DNA of 13,049 nucleotides from a candidate division FCPU426 bacterium (GTDB lineage Bacteria; Oederibacteriota; JAAXVQ01; JAUVAV01): the NCBI GenBank assembly GCA_030619365.1, contig JAUXBQ010000055.1, positions 1-13,049 of the forward strand, in the 5' to 3' direction. The first letter of the stretch is position 1. Each line of letters begins with the position of its first letter. The notes below the pieces were generated by a model. The model did not search any database. It was not told where the DNA came from and was given only the letters and a program-made list of their open reading frames with translations. The position numbers were made by a program, and so were the translations under genes. Below, one piece after another: positions 5,887 to 13,049 of the stretch.

Positions 5887-6699
5887 TCACCTCCTGCGCT
5901 GGGGACGGACCACCACGTGCTGGTCGTAACGAAGGTCCACCATGGCAATGTTTTTATGCTTAACCCGAATATCGCCGAGTACCGCACCCAGCCGGAGTAA
6001 ATCCCGGTCCAGGTGCTGGCTCTGGCGGAGCAGAATCTTGATGCCGTCCCGCGTATATAAAATCACGCCGTCCCGCGAGCCCAAATGAATTTCCGAGAGC
6101 TGGTCCTGGAACGGCACGGCCAGCAGGCGGGCGACGAATTCCCGATCGATCTCGGTGCGTAAAATCACGCCCATGGCCCCGGGCTCTTCCCGAACGCTAA
6201 GGCCGGTCACCACGGGCAGATCGGCTGTCAGCTCGTTCTGCGGAAGGGGCCATATCCCGCCCGTCTCGTCCAGAAGAAAAATACTCTTGTCCGAAATCAG
6301 CGCCAGGGGACGCGCCAGCGTCGCGCGCTGCATCTCGGCTGGCAGCGCCAGGGATTCCGGCCTGGTCCCGGCGGCGGCCGCCTCCGGATCCTGACCCAGC
6401 CATTGCCGAGCGCCCTGCACCCATTGCGACACGTGAAAACTGATCTCAGCCCGCAAGCTTTCTTCCTTGCCGAGCACCACGACACTCAGACCCACCAAAA
6501 CCACCACAATCACTCGCCGTCCGATCCGGCCCAGCGAACTGGTCCAATCCGGTATTCGGGCGGGACCCGGTCCCTCCATATCCATATGCAGTGTTTTCCC
6601 ACGGCGCGCGATCCGCCGGTTCGCCCGGCTCGGTCCGAGCGGGCGCCGGGACGCTTTCGGTAAACGCCCGGCGTAGGTCCAGCCGTAGAAGTGGTTCAC
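5887..6699 (-). CDS. ftsQ: Cell division protein FtsQ (divergent, no clear POTRA domain)
   Basis: FtsQ is a bitopic inner-membrane protein that links early and late division proteins. I chose GTG 6699 because it overlaps the ddl stop (GTGA), has GAGG six bases upstream, and avoids a long overlap with ddl; the frame continues to 6882 but that part reads as ddl shadow. The 270-residue product has a long basic cytoplasmic part (1-61), one membrane helix (63-76) and a periplasmic part. LLDETGGIWPL (142-152) and the end VDLRYDQHVVVRP (254-266) are typical FtsQ beta-domain features. Between helix and beta domain (about 78-140) I cannot find the usual POTRA pattern. Identity rests on the beta-domain motifs and on the position between ddl and ftsA. 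Confidence 0.88.
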   Translation of the reverse strand: MNHFYGWTYAGRLPKASRRPLGPSRANRRIARRGKTLHMDMEGPGPARIPDWTSSLGRIGRRVIVVVLVGLSVVVLGKEESLRAEISFHVSQWVQGARQWLGQDPEAAAAGTRPESLALPAEMQRATLARPLALISDKSIFLLDETGGIWPLPQNELTADLPVVTGLSVREEPGAMGVILRTEIDREFVARLLAVPFQDQLSEIHLGSRDGVILYTRDGIKILLRQSQHLDRDLLRLGAVLGDIRVKHKNIAMVDLRYDQHVVVRPQRRR

Positions 6700-7676
6700 C
6701 GCGCACCTCGCAGCGCGTCCAGGATGAGCCACAGGATCAGCTGCCCGAAAGAGACGCCCGCGTGCCGCGCCGCTTCCGGGAGCAGGCTGGTGGCCGTCAG
6801 GCCGGGAATGGTGTTGACCTCCAAAATCGACATGCGTCCGGAGCGCCCGGTGATCAAATCCACGCGGGTGGCCCCGCGGCAACCCAGGGCCCGGTGAGCC
6901 CGGAGGGCCAGCGCCTGCGCGGTCCGCCGCGCCGCGGCCGATATGCGCGCAGGAATAATATGTTCGGACATCCCGGCCGCGTATTTCGCCTCAAAGTCGT
7001 AGAACGCTTTTTTCGGCACGATCTCGATAACCGGCAGCGCGCGGCACCCCAACACGCCGACCGAGATTTCCCGTCCGGACAGATATTTTTCCACCAGGAC
7101 CTCGCTCCCGTACCGGCGGGCCTGGACCAGGGCCCGGGCCAGCTTGGTTCGGGTTTTCACGATTGAAATGCCGAGGGCCGATCCCTGATTATTGGGTTTC
7201 ACGACCAGTGGCGGTTTCAGGCTGGCCGGCAGCCGGGCCAAATCATCGTTTACCAGAAATGATGGCGCGGTGGGCAGACCCGTTTTTTCGAGAATTTGTT
7301 TGGAACGGTATTTGTCCATGGCCAGGGCCGAGGCCAACACGCCCGAGTCCGTGTACGGAATGCCCAGCCATTCGAGCGCACCCTGTATTTTTCCGTCTTC
7401 CCCGCCCGGGCCATGCAGACAGATGACCGCGACCTCCGGGCGCGTTCGCGCCAGGCGAAGCAGATCCTGGGAACGCTTCAGGTCCACGCCCGTCGCGTTC
7501 AGGCCTAATTCCCTCAGCGTCTTGAGCACCGCCCGGCCGGACAGCAGCGATATCCTGCGTTCCGCCGATTGGCCGCCCATGAGCACGGCGATACGGCGGC
7601 GCCCCACCCGGCGTTTTAAGACCGCCAGGGACTGGATGCGCTCCGGTTGTCCGAGGTTTTTTCCCGTTTTTTTCAT
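6696..7676 (-). CDS. ddl: D-alanine--D-alanine ligase
   Basis: Ddl makes the D-Ala-D-Ala dipeptide for the peptidoglycan stem with ATP in the cytoplasm. The 326 residues form an ATP-grasp enzyme: GGQSAER (34-40) with ISLLSG, HGPGGEDG (88-95), KPNNQGSALG (160-169), AFYDFEAKY (224-232), RVDL (271-274) and EVNTIPGLTATS (286-297) with metal-binding Glu and Asn. The Tyr in the FYDFEAKY loop fits a D-Ala rather than a D-lactate second substrate. The usual GSSxG of the phosphate loop reads GSALG, a mild deviation. There is a basic N-terminal extension of about 27 residues before the first beta strand. The start overlaps the murC stop (ATGA), and the stop overlaps the ftsQ GTG start. Confidence 0.96.
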   Translation of the reverse strand: MKKTGKNLGQPERIQSLAVLKRRVGRRRIAVLMGGQSAERRISLLSGRAVLKTLRELGLNATGVDLKRSQDLLRLARTRPEVAVICLHGPGGEDGKIQGALEWLGIPYTDSGVLASALAMDKYRSKQILEKTGLPTAPSFLVNDDLARLPASLKPPLVVKPNNQGSALGISIVKTRTKLARALVQARRYGSEVLVEKYLSGREISVGVLGCRALPVIEIVPKKAFYDFEAKYAAGMSEHIIPARISAAARRTAQALALRAHRALGCRGATRVDLITGRSGRMSILEVNTIPGLTATSLLPEAARHAGVSFGQLILWLILDALRGAR

Positions 7677-9118
7677 TTCCTCTTCTTCCGCGGCGGCGTT
7701 TTTTTGGGACGGGCGGTTCGTGAGGTAACCGCCCGTCCTTTCCGCCGGGCGCCTGCAGCGCCGGCGGTCAGTTGCTCCCCGATTTTCCAGACATCGCCGG
7801 CGCCCAGGGTGATCACCAGGTCCCCCTCGCGCAGAACGGACCGCAGACTGGCCGCCAAATGCCCGAGCGGCGCCGGGCCACCGTCCACCGGCCGGCCTTC
7901 AATCTTCAGTTGATCGGCGATGAGCTGGGCGGAAACGCCGGGGATAGGGCTTTCCCGCGCCGCATAAATATTCGCCAGATAGATTTTATCCGCCAGCAGC
8001 AAGGCGAGGGCGAACTCCCGGTACAGGCGCTGCGTGCGGGAATACAGGTGCGGCTGAAACACGGCGATGAGGCGCCCGGGATTGAGGGCCCGGGCCGCGG
8101 TCAGCGTGGCCGCCACTTCCGTGGGGTGATGCGCGTAGTCGTCGAACAGCTGGGCGCCCCGCGCTTTCCCCCGGCGTTCAAAACGGCGCTTGACCCCTCG
8201 GAAGGATTCAATGGCCCGCTGGATGGTGGCGAACGGCAGGCCCACCTCCAGGGCCAGGCCGATGGCCGCCAGGGCGTTGGAGACGTTGAAGCGACCGGGC
8301 AAATGCAGTTGCACACGGCCCAACCGCTTACTTCCGCGCACGACCATGAAACTCTGGCTCAGTTTCTTCATCACCAGGGCTTCAGCGCGCAATTCCGCCC
8401 GCGCGTCGAATCCGTACGTCACGGTCCGCCGCACGATCCTCGGGAGCACGGTGCGCACGCCCGGATCGTCCAGGTTAAGCAGCGCCACTCCCCAAAAGGG
8501 CACGCGGTTGATAAACATCACGAACGCCTCGTCCAAGGCCGCCCGTGAACCATAGTTTTCCAGGTGGTCGTCCTCAATGTTGGTGATGGCCACGAACACC
8601 GGGAAAATGCGCAGGAACGAGGAATACGCCTCGCAGGCCTCGACCACGAAGTAATCGCCCTTGCCCATGCGCGCTCCCTGGTTAATATTGTTCAGGATGC
8701 CCCCGATGACCATGGTGGGATCCATGCCGGCCTGCGCCAGTACCCAGGCCAGGATCGAGGTCGTGGTGGTCTTGCCGTGCGTGCCCGCGATGGCCACGCC
8801 CTGCTTGAGCCGCATGAGATCATTCAGCACCTGGGCCCGGGGCATGACCGGGATGTTCCGCTCGCGCGCTTCCTGGATTTCCACGTTGGTATCGGGCACC
8901 GCGTTGGAAACCACCACGACGTCCACGCCCTCCGGCACGTTATCCGCCCGGTGCCCGAACCGGATCCGGGCGCCCAGGCGTTTCAGGCGGTTGGTTATTT
9001 CGGAGGCCTTGACATCCGAACCCGAAACCCGGTAGCCGAGATTAAGCAGGACCTCGGCAATGCCGCTCATGCCTGAGCCGCCGATGCCGACAAAATGAAT
9101 TTTTTGCCTAACCCGCAT
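7673..9118 (-). CDS. murC: UDP-N-acetylmuramate--L-alanine ligase
   Basis: MurC adds L-Ala to UDP-MurNAc with ATP, the first amino acid step of peptidoglycan synthesis. The 481 residues show the Rossmann-like start HFVGIGGSGMSGIAE, the P-loop GTHGKTTTT (112-120), TNIEDDHLENYG (179-190), DYAHHPTE (327-334) and the end motif GAGDVWKIGE (439-448). The metal/substrate loop reads EACEAYSSFL (160-169) where many MurC have EADESDxSFL. The last 25 residues (457-481) are a Lys/Arg/Pro-rich tail beyond the usual domain. The start is set by AGGAGG a few bases upstream and overlaps the murG end by 11 bases. The stop overlaps ddl. As in E. coli, no murB follows. Confidence 0.97.
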   Translation of the reverse strand: MRVRQKIHFVGIGGSGMSGIAEVLLNLGYRVSGSDVKASEITNRLKRLGARIRFGHRADNVPEGVDVVVVSNAVPDTNVEIQEARERNIPVMPRAQVLNDLMRLKQGVAIAGTHGKTTTTSILAWVLAQAGMDPTMVIGGILNNINQGARMGKGDYFVVEACEAYSSFLRIFPVFVAITNIEDDHLENYGSRAALDEAFVMFINRVPFWGVALLNLDDPGVRTVLPRIVRRTVTYGFDARAELRAEALVMKKLSQSFMVVRGSKRLGRVQLHLPGRFNVSNALAAIGLALEVGLPFATIQRAIESFRGVKRRFERRGKARGAQLFDDYAHHPTEVAATLTAARALNPGRLIAVFQPHLYSRTQRLYREFALALLLADKIYLANIYAARESPIPGVSAQLIADQLKIEGRPVDGGPAPLGHLAASLRSVLREGDLVITLGAGDVWKIGEQLTAGAAGARRKGRAVTSRTARPKKTPPRKKRK

Positions 9119-10238
9119 TTAACCCTCCTGGCATCCGTCCGTATTTCAACAGCAGGCGCGCCAGGGCCTGCGCGGCCTGCTTGGGATAATCCGCGCTCAA
9201 TACGGCGGCGCATTCCCGCATGTACTCGATCCGTCTCAGGGTTTTTTCCAGACGCCCCAGCAGCCGCGCGCCGTCCACTTCGGCGTCCGGCATGACCTCG
9301 GCCGCCCCCACTTTCCGCAGCACCTCGGCGTTGCGCGCCTGGTGATTGGCCGTGGCGTGCGGATAGGGCACCAGGAGCGAGGCTTTCCCGGTCGCTGACA
9401 GTTCCGCCACGGTCCCGGCGCCGGCCCGCGCCAGCACCAGGTCCGCGGCGGCGTAGGCCTTAGGCACGTCAAGAATAAACGCGTGCAGCGAAACCGGGGT
9501 CTGGCTCTTCTCGCAGGCCTGCCGGGCCAGGGGCAGGTCCTTTTCTCCGGACATCCAGATGAGTTGCAGGTCCGGAACACGGTGCTGAAGCTCGGGCAGC
9601 AGCTCGGCCACGGCCAGGTTGATCCGCCGGGCCGCCAAGCTGCCCGGGAAAACGAAAAGCACGCGTCGCTGCGGGTCCAGTCCAAACGCCCGGCACCCAT
9701 CCTCCCGCGTGGGAGTGTCCAGCCCTTCCCGCAGGGGAAATCCGGTGACCATGACCTTCCGCGCCGAAAAATAATTGGCCGCGAGCGGGTGGCTGACGCA
9801 GACGCGCGTAGCCCAGACGCCCAGCATGCGGTTGGTCAGGCCGGGCACCGAGTTGCTCTCGTGAATAATGCTGGGGATGCCCAGGCTGGCCGCGGCCAGG
9901 ACCACCGGGCCGCTGACGTATCCCCCGGTCCCCAGCACGGCCCGGATCTTCAGGGCCGGCAAGCGCCGGCGGGCCTGGCGCCAGCCCTGCCCGGCCTGCC
10001 ACAGGCTGCGCAGATTGCGCGCCGTGAAGGCGCGGGAAAAACCGGAGACCTCGAGTCCCTCGAAAGGAATCTGCTGCTTCGCGACCAGTTGACGCTCCAT
10101 GCCTTCCGCCTTTCCAAAATAATGCACCCGTGCCCCCGGTTCCTCCCGGCGCAGCGCCTGGGCCACGGCCAGGGCCGGAAAGATGTGGCCGCCGGTTCCG
10201 CCCCCGCAGACCGCGTAGGCCTGGTCGTCCTTGGTCAC
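9108..10238 (-). CDS. murG: UDP-GlcNAc--lipid I GlcNAc transferase
   Basis: MurG (GT28) adds GlcNAc to lipid I on the cytoplasmic face of the inner membrane, forming lipid II. In 376 residues: the N-domain glycine loop GGGTGGH (12-18), GTGGYVSGPVVLAA (103-116), HESNSVPGLTNR (126-137), then the C-domain UDP-GlcNAc site with RAGAGTVAEL (271-280) and PYPHATANHQARNA (291-304). The third glycine loop, usually GGSxGA, reads PGSLAA (198-203), which is unusual. The start is GTG 10238, with GGAGG seven bases upstream, and overlaps the ftsW stop (GTGA). The gene end overlaps murC by 11 bases. Confidence 0.96.
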   Translation of the reverse strand: MTKDDQAYAVCGGGTGGHIFPALAVAQALRREEPGARVHYFGKAEGMERQLVAKQQIPFEGLEVSGFSRAFTARNLRSLWQAGQGWRQARRRLPALKIRAVLGTGGYVSGPVVLAAASLGIPSIIHESNSVPGLTNRMLGVWATRVCVSHPLAANYFSARKVMVTGFPLREGLDTPTREDGCRAFGLDPQRRVLFVFPGSLAARRINLAVAELLPELQHRVPDLQLIWMSGEKDLPLARQACEKSQTPVSLHAFILDVPKAYAAADLVLARAGAGTVAELSATGKASLLVPYPHATANHQARNAEVLRKVGAAEVMPDAEVDGARLLGRLEKTLRRIEYMRECAAVLSADYPKQAAQALARLLLKYGRMPGGLNAG

Positions 10239-11350
10239 GTTTCTTCCTCCGGTGCGCAGCGCGAGATTGAGAGCAAAATGCCGATGGCCACCAGGGAGAA
10301 AAAGAGCGAGGAGCCGCCGGCGCTGATAAACGGCAGCGTGATTCCCTTGGTCGGCACCAAGCCGGTGGTCACCCCCAGGTTGATGACGGTCTGCAGCCCG
10401 AGCAGCACGGTAAGGCCGGCGGCCAGCAGTTTTCCAAAATCGTCGCTACAGCGCCGGGCAATGGCCAGCCCTTTCCAGATCAGAAAACCGAAGAGCAACA
10501 GCAGCCCGAACGCACCCACGAATCCCAGTTCCTCGCCCACGATGCTGAAAATAAAGTCCGTGTGCGGGGCAGGCAGATAAAATAATTTTTGCTGGCTCTC
10601 GGAGAGCCCCCGGCCCCACAACCCGCCGCTGCCCAGCGCCAGATAGGATTGAATCAACTGGAACCCCTTGCCCAGCGGCTCTTGCCAGGGGTCCAGAAAC
10701 GCGTCCAGCCGGCGGCGGCGGTAGTCCACCTGATAGATCAATAAAAACACCACGGGCAGGGCCGCCAGGCCCAGGCTGACGAGCTGCGCAAACCGGGCCC
10801 CGGCCAGATAGATCATGACAATTCCGACCGCGATCACAATGACCGCCGTGCCGAGGTCCGGCTGCAGCAACAGCAGGACGGAAAATCCGCCCAGAATCAC
10901 CAGCGAGGGCAGCACGCCCTGAACAAAGGAAGTGATGCGTTCTCCCTTGCGCGCCAGGGTGTCGGCCAGATAAAGAACCAGGACGATCTTGAGCAGTTCA
11001 GCCGGCTGGAAGGAAATCGGTCCCAGGGAGAGCCAGCGCCGGGCACCACCCACGGTTTTCCCGATTGAGAGCACCAGGACCGCGACCAGCAGCAACGCGC
11101 TGACGAATAAAGCCGGCCGGACCCATTTCCGCAAGTGGGAATAGGGATAATGGGCCAAAAACCACAAGGCCGTGAATCCCAGGACCGACCACAAGAGCTG
11201 GCGCTTCACGAAAAAGAAAAAATCCCCGTACGACTTCATGGCCAGAATGGTCGAGGATGAATACACCATGATCAGGCCCGTGCCGACCAGGATCGCGGTC
11301 ACTGCCAGGACCGGAATGTCGATGTTTCCCTGTTGCTCTTGGGTACGCAT
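10235..11350 (-). CDS. ftsW: Septal peptidoglycan polymerase FtsW (SEDS family)
   Basis: FtsW is a multi-pass inner-membrane glycosyltransferase that polymerises lipid II at the septum together with FtsI. The 371 residues form about ten membrane helices. SEDS motifs are GGARRW (101-106), QPDLGT (163-168), QSYLALGSGGLWGRG (234-248), PHTDFIF (262-268) with the conserved Asp265 thought to be catalytic, and LPFISAGGSS (339-348). Placement between murD and murG in a dcw cluster favours FtsW over RodA. It starts three bases after the murD stop (TGA GCC ATG) without a strong SD, so its translation probably depends on murD. The C-terminal tail is short and acidic (PEEET). Confidence 0.95.
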   Translation of the reverse strand: MRTQEQQGNIDIPVLAVTAILVGTGLIMVYSSSTILAMKSYGDFFFFVKRQLLWSVLGFTALWFLAHYPYSHLRKWVRPALFVSALLLVAVLVLSIGKTVGGARRWLSLGPISFQPAELLKIVLVLYLADTLARKGERITSFVQGVLPSLVILGGFSVLLLLQPDLGTAVIVIAVGIVMIYLAGARFAQLVSLGLAALPVVFLLIYQVDYRRRRLDAFLDPWQEPLGKGFQLIQSYLALGSGGLWGRGLSESQQKLFYLPAPHTDFIFSIVGEELGFVGAFGLLLLFGFLIWKGLAIARRCSDDFGKLLAAGLTVLLGLQTVINLGVTTGLVPTKGITLPFISAGGSSLFFSLVAIGILLSISRCAPEEET

Positions 11351-11353
11351 GGC

Positions 11354-12763
11354 TCAGCCGTTGCCTGCCTTTTCCGGGGAGCGAGTTTCCGCCGCCTGGG
11401 CCAGTTTCCCGACCAGGGCTTTGAAGGCCTCGCCTCGCTCCTCGAAATTTTTGAACTGATCAAAACTGGCGCAGCCCGGGGAAAATAAAACTACGTCCCC
11501 CGCCCGGGCGGTCTCAGCCGCGGCGCGGACCGCTTGTTCCAGCCGCGGGGCGTGCTGAATGGAGACCGTGCCCTGTATCTGCCGGGCGATCGTGTCCGCC
11601 GCCTCGCCGGTCACGATCACGGCGCGCACGTGCTCACGGAGCAGCTCGTTTAAACTCGCGAAGTCGCCGTGCTTGTCCCGCCCGCCCAAGATAAGCACCA
11701 GGGAAGCGCGGTAGCTTTGCAGGGCCTTGCTGACCGCGTCCACGTTGGTGCCCTTGGAATCATTGATGTAACGCACGCCATCGACCGTTCGCACCGGTTC
11801 CAACCGGTGCGGCACCCCGCGGAACTGCCGCAGGGTTCTCGCCAGGCTCTTGGGGCCCACGCCCAGGGAGAGCCCCAGGGCCGTGGCGGCCAGGGCGTTC
11901 TCCAGATTATGCGGACCCGGGATCAGCAATTCATCGGCCAGCATCATTTCGCCCTGCCCCAGCCCGAAAACCCGGAAACGGATCTTGCCTTTCTCCACCC
12001 AAGTGCCCTCGATCTCCGGGGGGCGCAGGCGGGAAAAGGTCAGGAGGCGGCTGTTGGCCTGGGTGATCAGGAGCGGCGTGAACTTATCCTCACCGTTGAG
12101 CACCAGAAAATCATGCGTGCTCTGCTGGCGCATAATTTTCGCCTTGGCCTCGACATAGACCTGCATGTTCGGGTAGCGGTCCAGGTGGTCGGGGGTGATG
12201 TTGAGAATCGCCGCGACCCGGGGTTTGAAATTCTGTATGGTCTCCAACTGGAAGCTGGAAACCTCCAGGACCACGATCCCGGCCTCCGGCACCTCCTCGG
12301 CCAACTGCGTGAAGGGGATGCCGACGTTGCCGGCCAAATACGCGGGCAGGCCCGCGTCCTCCAGCATGCGGTACAGCAGATGGACGGTCGTGGTCTTGCC
12401 GTTGGTTCCGGTCACGGCCGCCACTTTCCCCCGGCACAGAGCGTATCCCAATTCCAGTTCGGAAATGATGGGAATATCGCGCTCGCGGGCTTCCTGAATC
12501 AGCGGCACGGAGAGGGGAACCCCCGGGGAGAGCACAATGAGCTCCGCGGCTTTCAGGGAATCCGGATGATGGCCGCCGGTTTCCGTGGTCACTCCCAAGG
12601 CGTCCATGGCCGCTACGGCCTCGCCGAGCGCTTCGGCGTTCTGCTGGTCCGTAATCGTCACCTGCGCGCCGCGGCGGCGCAAGAGCGCGGCAGCCGCGCG
12701 GCCGCTGCGCGCCATGCCTACCACCAGGACTTTTTTATTTTTAACATCCAATCTGGTGTCCAT
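11354..12763 (-). CDS. murD: UDP-N-acetylmuramoyl-L-alanine--D-glutamate ligase
   Basis: MurD adds D-Glu to UDP-MurNAc-L-Ala with ATP. The 469 residues show the N-terminal nucleotide-fold VLVVGMARSGRAAA, the P-loop GTNGKTTT (119-126), EVSSFQLE (167-174), DHLDRY (192-197), HRLE (319-322), NDSKGTN (334-340), GGRDKHGDF (360-368) and SPGCASFDQFKNFEERGEAF (428-447), all typical of MurD. The start ATG 12763 has only a weak AGGT nine bases upstream. The leader before it contains the strong palindrome at 12780-12808, which could affect translation or transcript stability. ftsW follows within three bases. Confidence 0.97.
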   Translation of the reverse strand: MDTRLDVKNKKVLVVGMARSGRAAAALLRRRGAQVTITDQQNAEALGEAVAAMDALGVTTETGGHHPDSLKAAELIVLSPGVPLSVPLIQEARERDIPIISELELGYALCRGKVAAVTGTNGKTTTVHLLYRMLEDAGLPAYLAGNVGIPFTQLAEEVPEAGIVVLEVSSFQLETIQNFKPRVAAILNITPDHLDRYPNMQVYVEAKAKIMRQQSTHDFLVLNGEDKFTPLLITQANSRLLTFSRLRPPEIEGTWVEKGKIRFRVFGLGQGEMMLADELLIPGPHNLENALAATALGLSLGVGPKSLARTLRQFRGVPHRLEPVRTVDGVRYINDSKGTNVDAVSKALQSYRASLVLILGGRDKHGDFASLNELLREHVRAVIVTGEAADTIARQIQGTVSIQHAPRLEQAVRAAAETARAGDVVLFSPGCASFDQFKNFEERGEAFKALVGKLAQAAETRSPEKAGNG

Positions 12764-12779
12764 AATAATTGACCTATCC

Positions 12780-12808
12780 GTAGGGGCGGGTTTGAAACCC
12801 GCCCCTAC
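12780..12808. repeat. 29-base palindromic repeat between mraY and murD
   Basis: GTAGGGGCGGGTTT (12780-12793) and its exact complement (12795-12808) flank a single G: 14 of 14 pairs match. In RNA the GC-rich 11 pairs would form a very stable stem with a small loop. It fills more than half of the 49-base mraY-murD gap. There is no T-run, so it is not a standard terminator. This motif is, from memory, a dispersed repeat in many environmental genomes. Confidence 0.8.
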
Positions 12809-12812
12809 TACA

Positions 12813-13049
12813 TTACCGCAGTTTCAGCGTGCTGAGCGTGATCACCGCCAACATGATGGCCACGATCCAAAAGCGAATGATGATTTTCGGCTCTGACCAG
12901 CCTTTCATTTCGAAATGATGGTGCAGAGGAGCCATAAGAAAAATGCGCTTACCGGTCATTTTGAAATACCCCACCTGGAGCATCACCGAGAGCACCTCGG
13001 CCACGAATATCCCGCCCACCACCAGCAGCAGCAGTTCCTGCTTAATGAG
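12813..13049 (-). CDS. mraY: Phospho-N-acetylmuramoyl-pentapeptide transferase (C-terminal part, runs off the right edge)
   Basis: MraY moves phospho-MurNAc-pentapeptide from UDP onto undecaprenyl phosphate, forming lipid I in the inner membrane. Only the last 78 codons are in view; the frame is open at base 13049 and ends with TAA at 12813. They encode IKQELLLL, a membrane helix with VGGIFVAEVLSVMLQVGYFK, then GKRIFLMAPLHHHFEMKGW with the conserved His triplet, and a last helix ending TLKLR. This is the characteristic MraY C-terminus. An apparent GTG start at 13022 is internal and should be ignored. murD follows after 49 bases. Confidence 0.95.
   Translation of the reverse strand, partial: LIKQELLLLVVGGIFVAEVLSVMLQVGYFKMTGKRIFLMAPLHHHFEMKGWSEPKIIIRFWIVAIMLAVITLSTLKLR

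Noticed and set aside
5883..5987. Longer ftsA start at 5987
   Set aside because: The extra residues overlap ftsQ, while ATG 5882 has an excellent SD and gives the standard FtsA N-terminus.
5131..6000. Open frame of 289 codons on the plus strand opposite ftsA
   Set aside because: Thr/Ser/Met-rich antisense shadow without domain or SD support.
6700..6882. Longer ftsQ start at 6882
   Set aside because: The extra 61 residues lie wholly within ddl and have no FtsQ character; GTG 6699 has a proper SD and overlaps the ddl stop.
7673..7676. Missing murB between murC and ddl as a deletion
   Set aside because: E. coli has the same murC-ddl order, so absence here is an ordinary arrangement and murB is probably elsewhere.
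13020..13022. GTG start of a 69-residue protein at the right edge
   Set aside because: The frame continues upstream with MraY sequence to the edge of the window, so the GTG is an internal Val codon.

Overview
This GC-rich window comes from a Gram-negative-type (diderm) bacterium. Every protein gene lies on the minus strand, so the window reads right to left. Most of it (13049 down to about 3399) is a division and cell wall (dcw) cluster in the order mraY, murD, ftsW, murG, murC, ddl, ftsQ, ftsA, ftsZ. This is the same order as the second half of the E. coli cluster. The spacing is very tight: GTGA or ATGA stop/start overlaps at ftsW-murG, murC-ddl and ddl-ftsQ, an 11-base overlap at murG-murC, and a Shine-Dalgarno (SD) site for ftsA built into the last codons of ftsQ. 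Together the genes cover lipid I and lipid II synthesis (MraY, MurG), nucleotide precursor ligation (MurC, MurD, Ddl), septal polymerisation (FtsW) and the Z-ring with its membrane anchor and scaffold (FtsZ, FtsA, FtsQ). The sequence does not fix the phylum. A diderm from an uncultured or deeply branching group is possible, but that is inference.

Downstream of ftsZ, where E. coli has lpxC, there is a zinc-dependent N-acetylmuramoyl-L-alanine amidase. Its reading frame starts three bases after the ftsZ stop, and its N-terminal leader is partly made of palindromic repeat DNA. Next comes a 244-base intergenic region holding the most interesting object in the window: a 159-bp miniature inverted-repeat element (1938-2096). 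It has 13-bp perfect terminal inverted repeats beginning GTAA and an exact 8-bp flanking duplication (ATCCCCGC). A second, nested pair of 25-base inverted repeats lies inside it. The element sits between the amidase gene and a perfect sigma70-type promoter (TTGACA, 18 bases, TATAAT).

That promoter drives a predicted lipoprotein with seven YVTN-type beta-propeller repeats (749-1849). The window ends on the left with the first 232 codons of a glycogen/starch synthase (glgA, GT5 family). A second repeat element, a 29-base near-perfect palindrome, fills the short gap between mraY and murD. I see no rRNA, tRNA, CRISPR array, complete insertion sequence or convincing plus-strand gene. No stretch over 300 bases lacks a gene.
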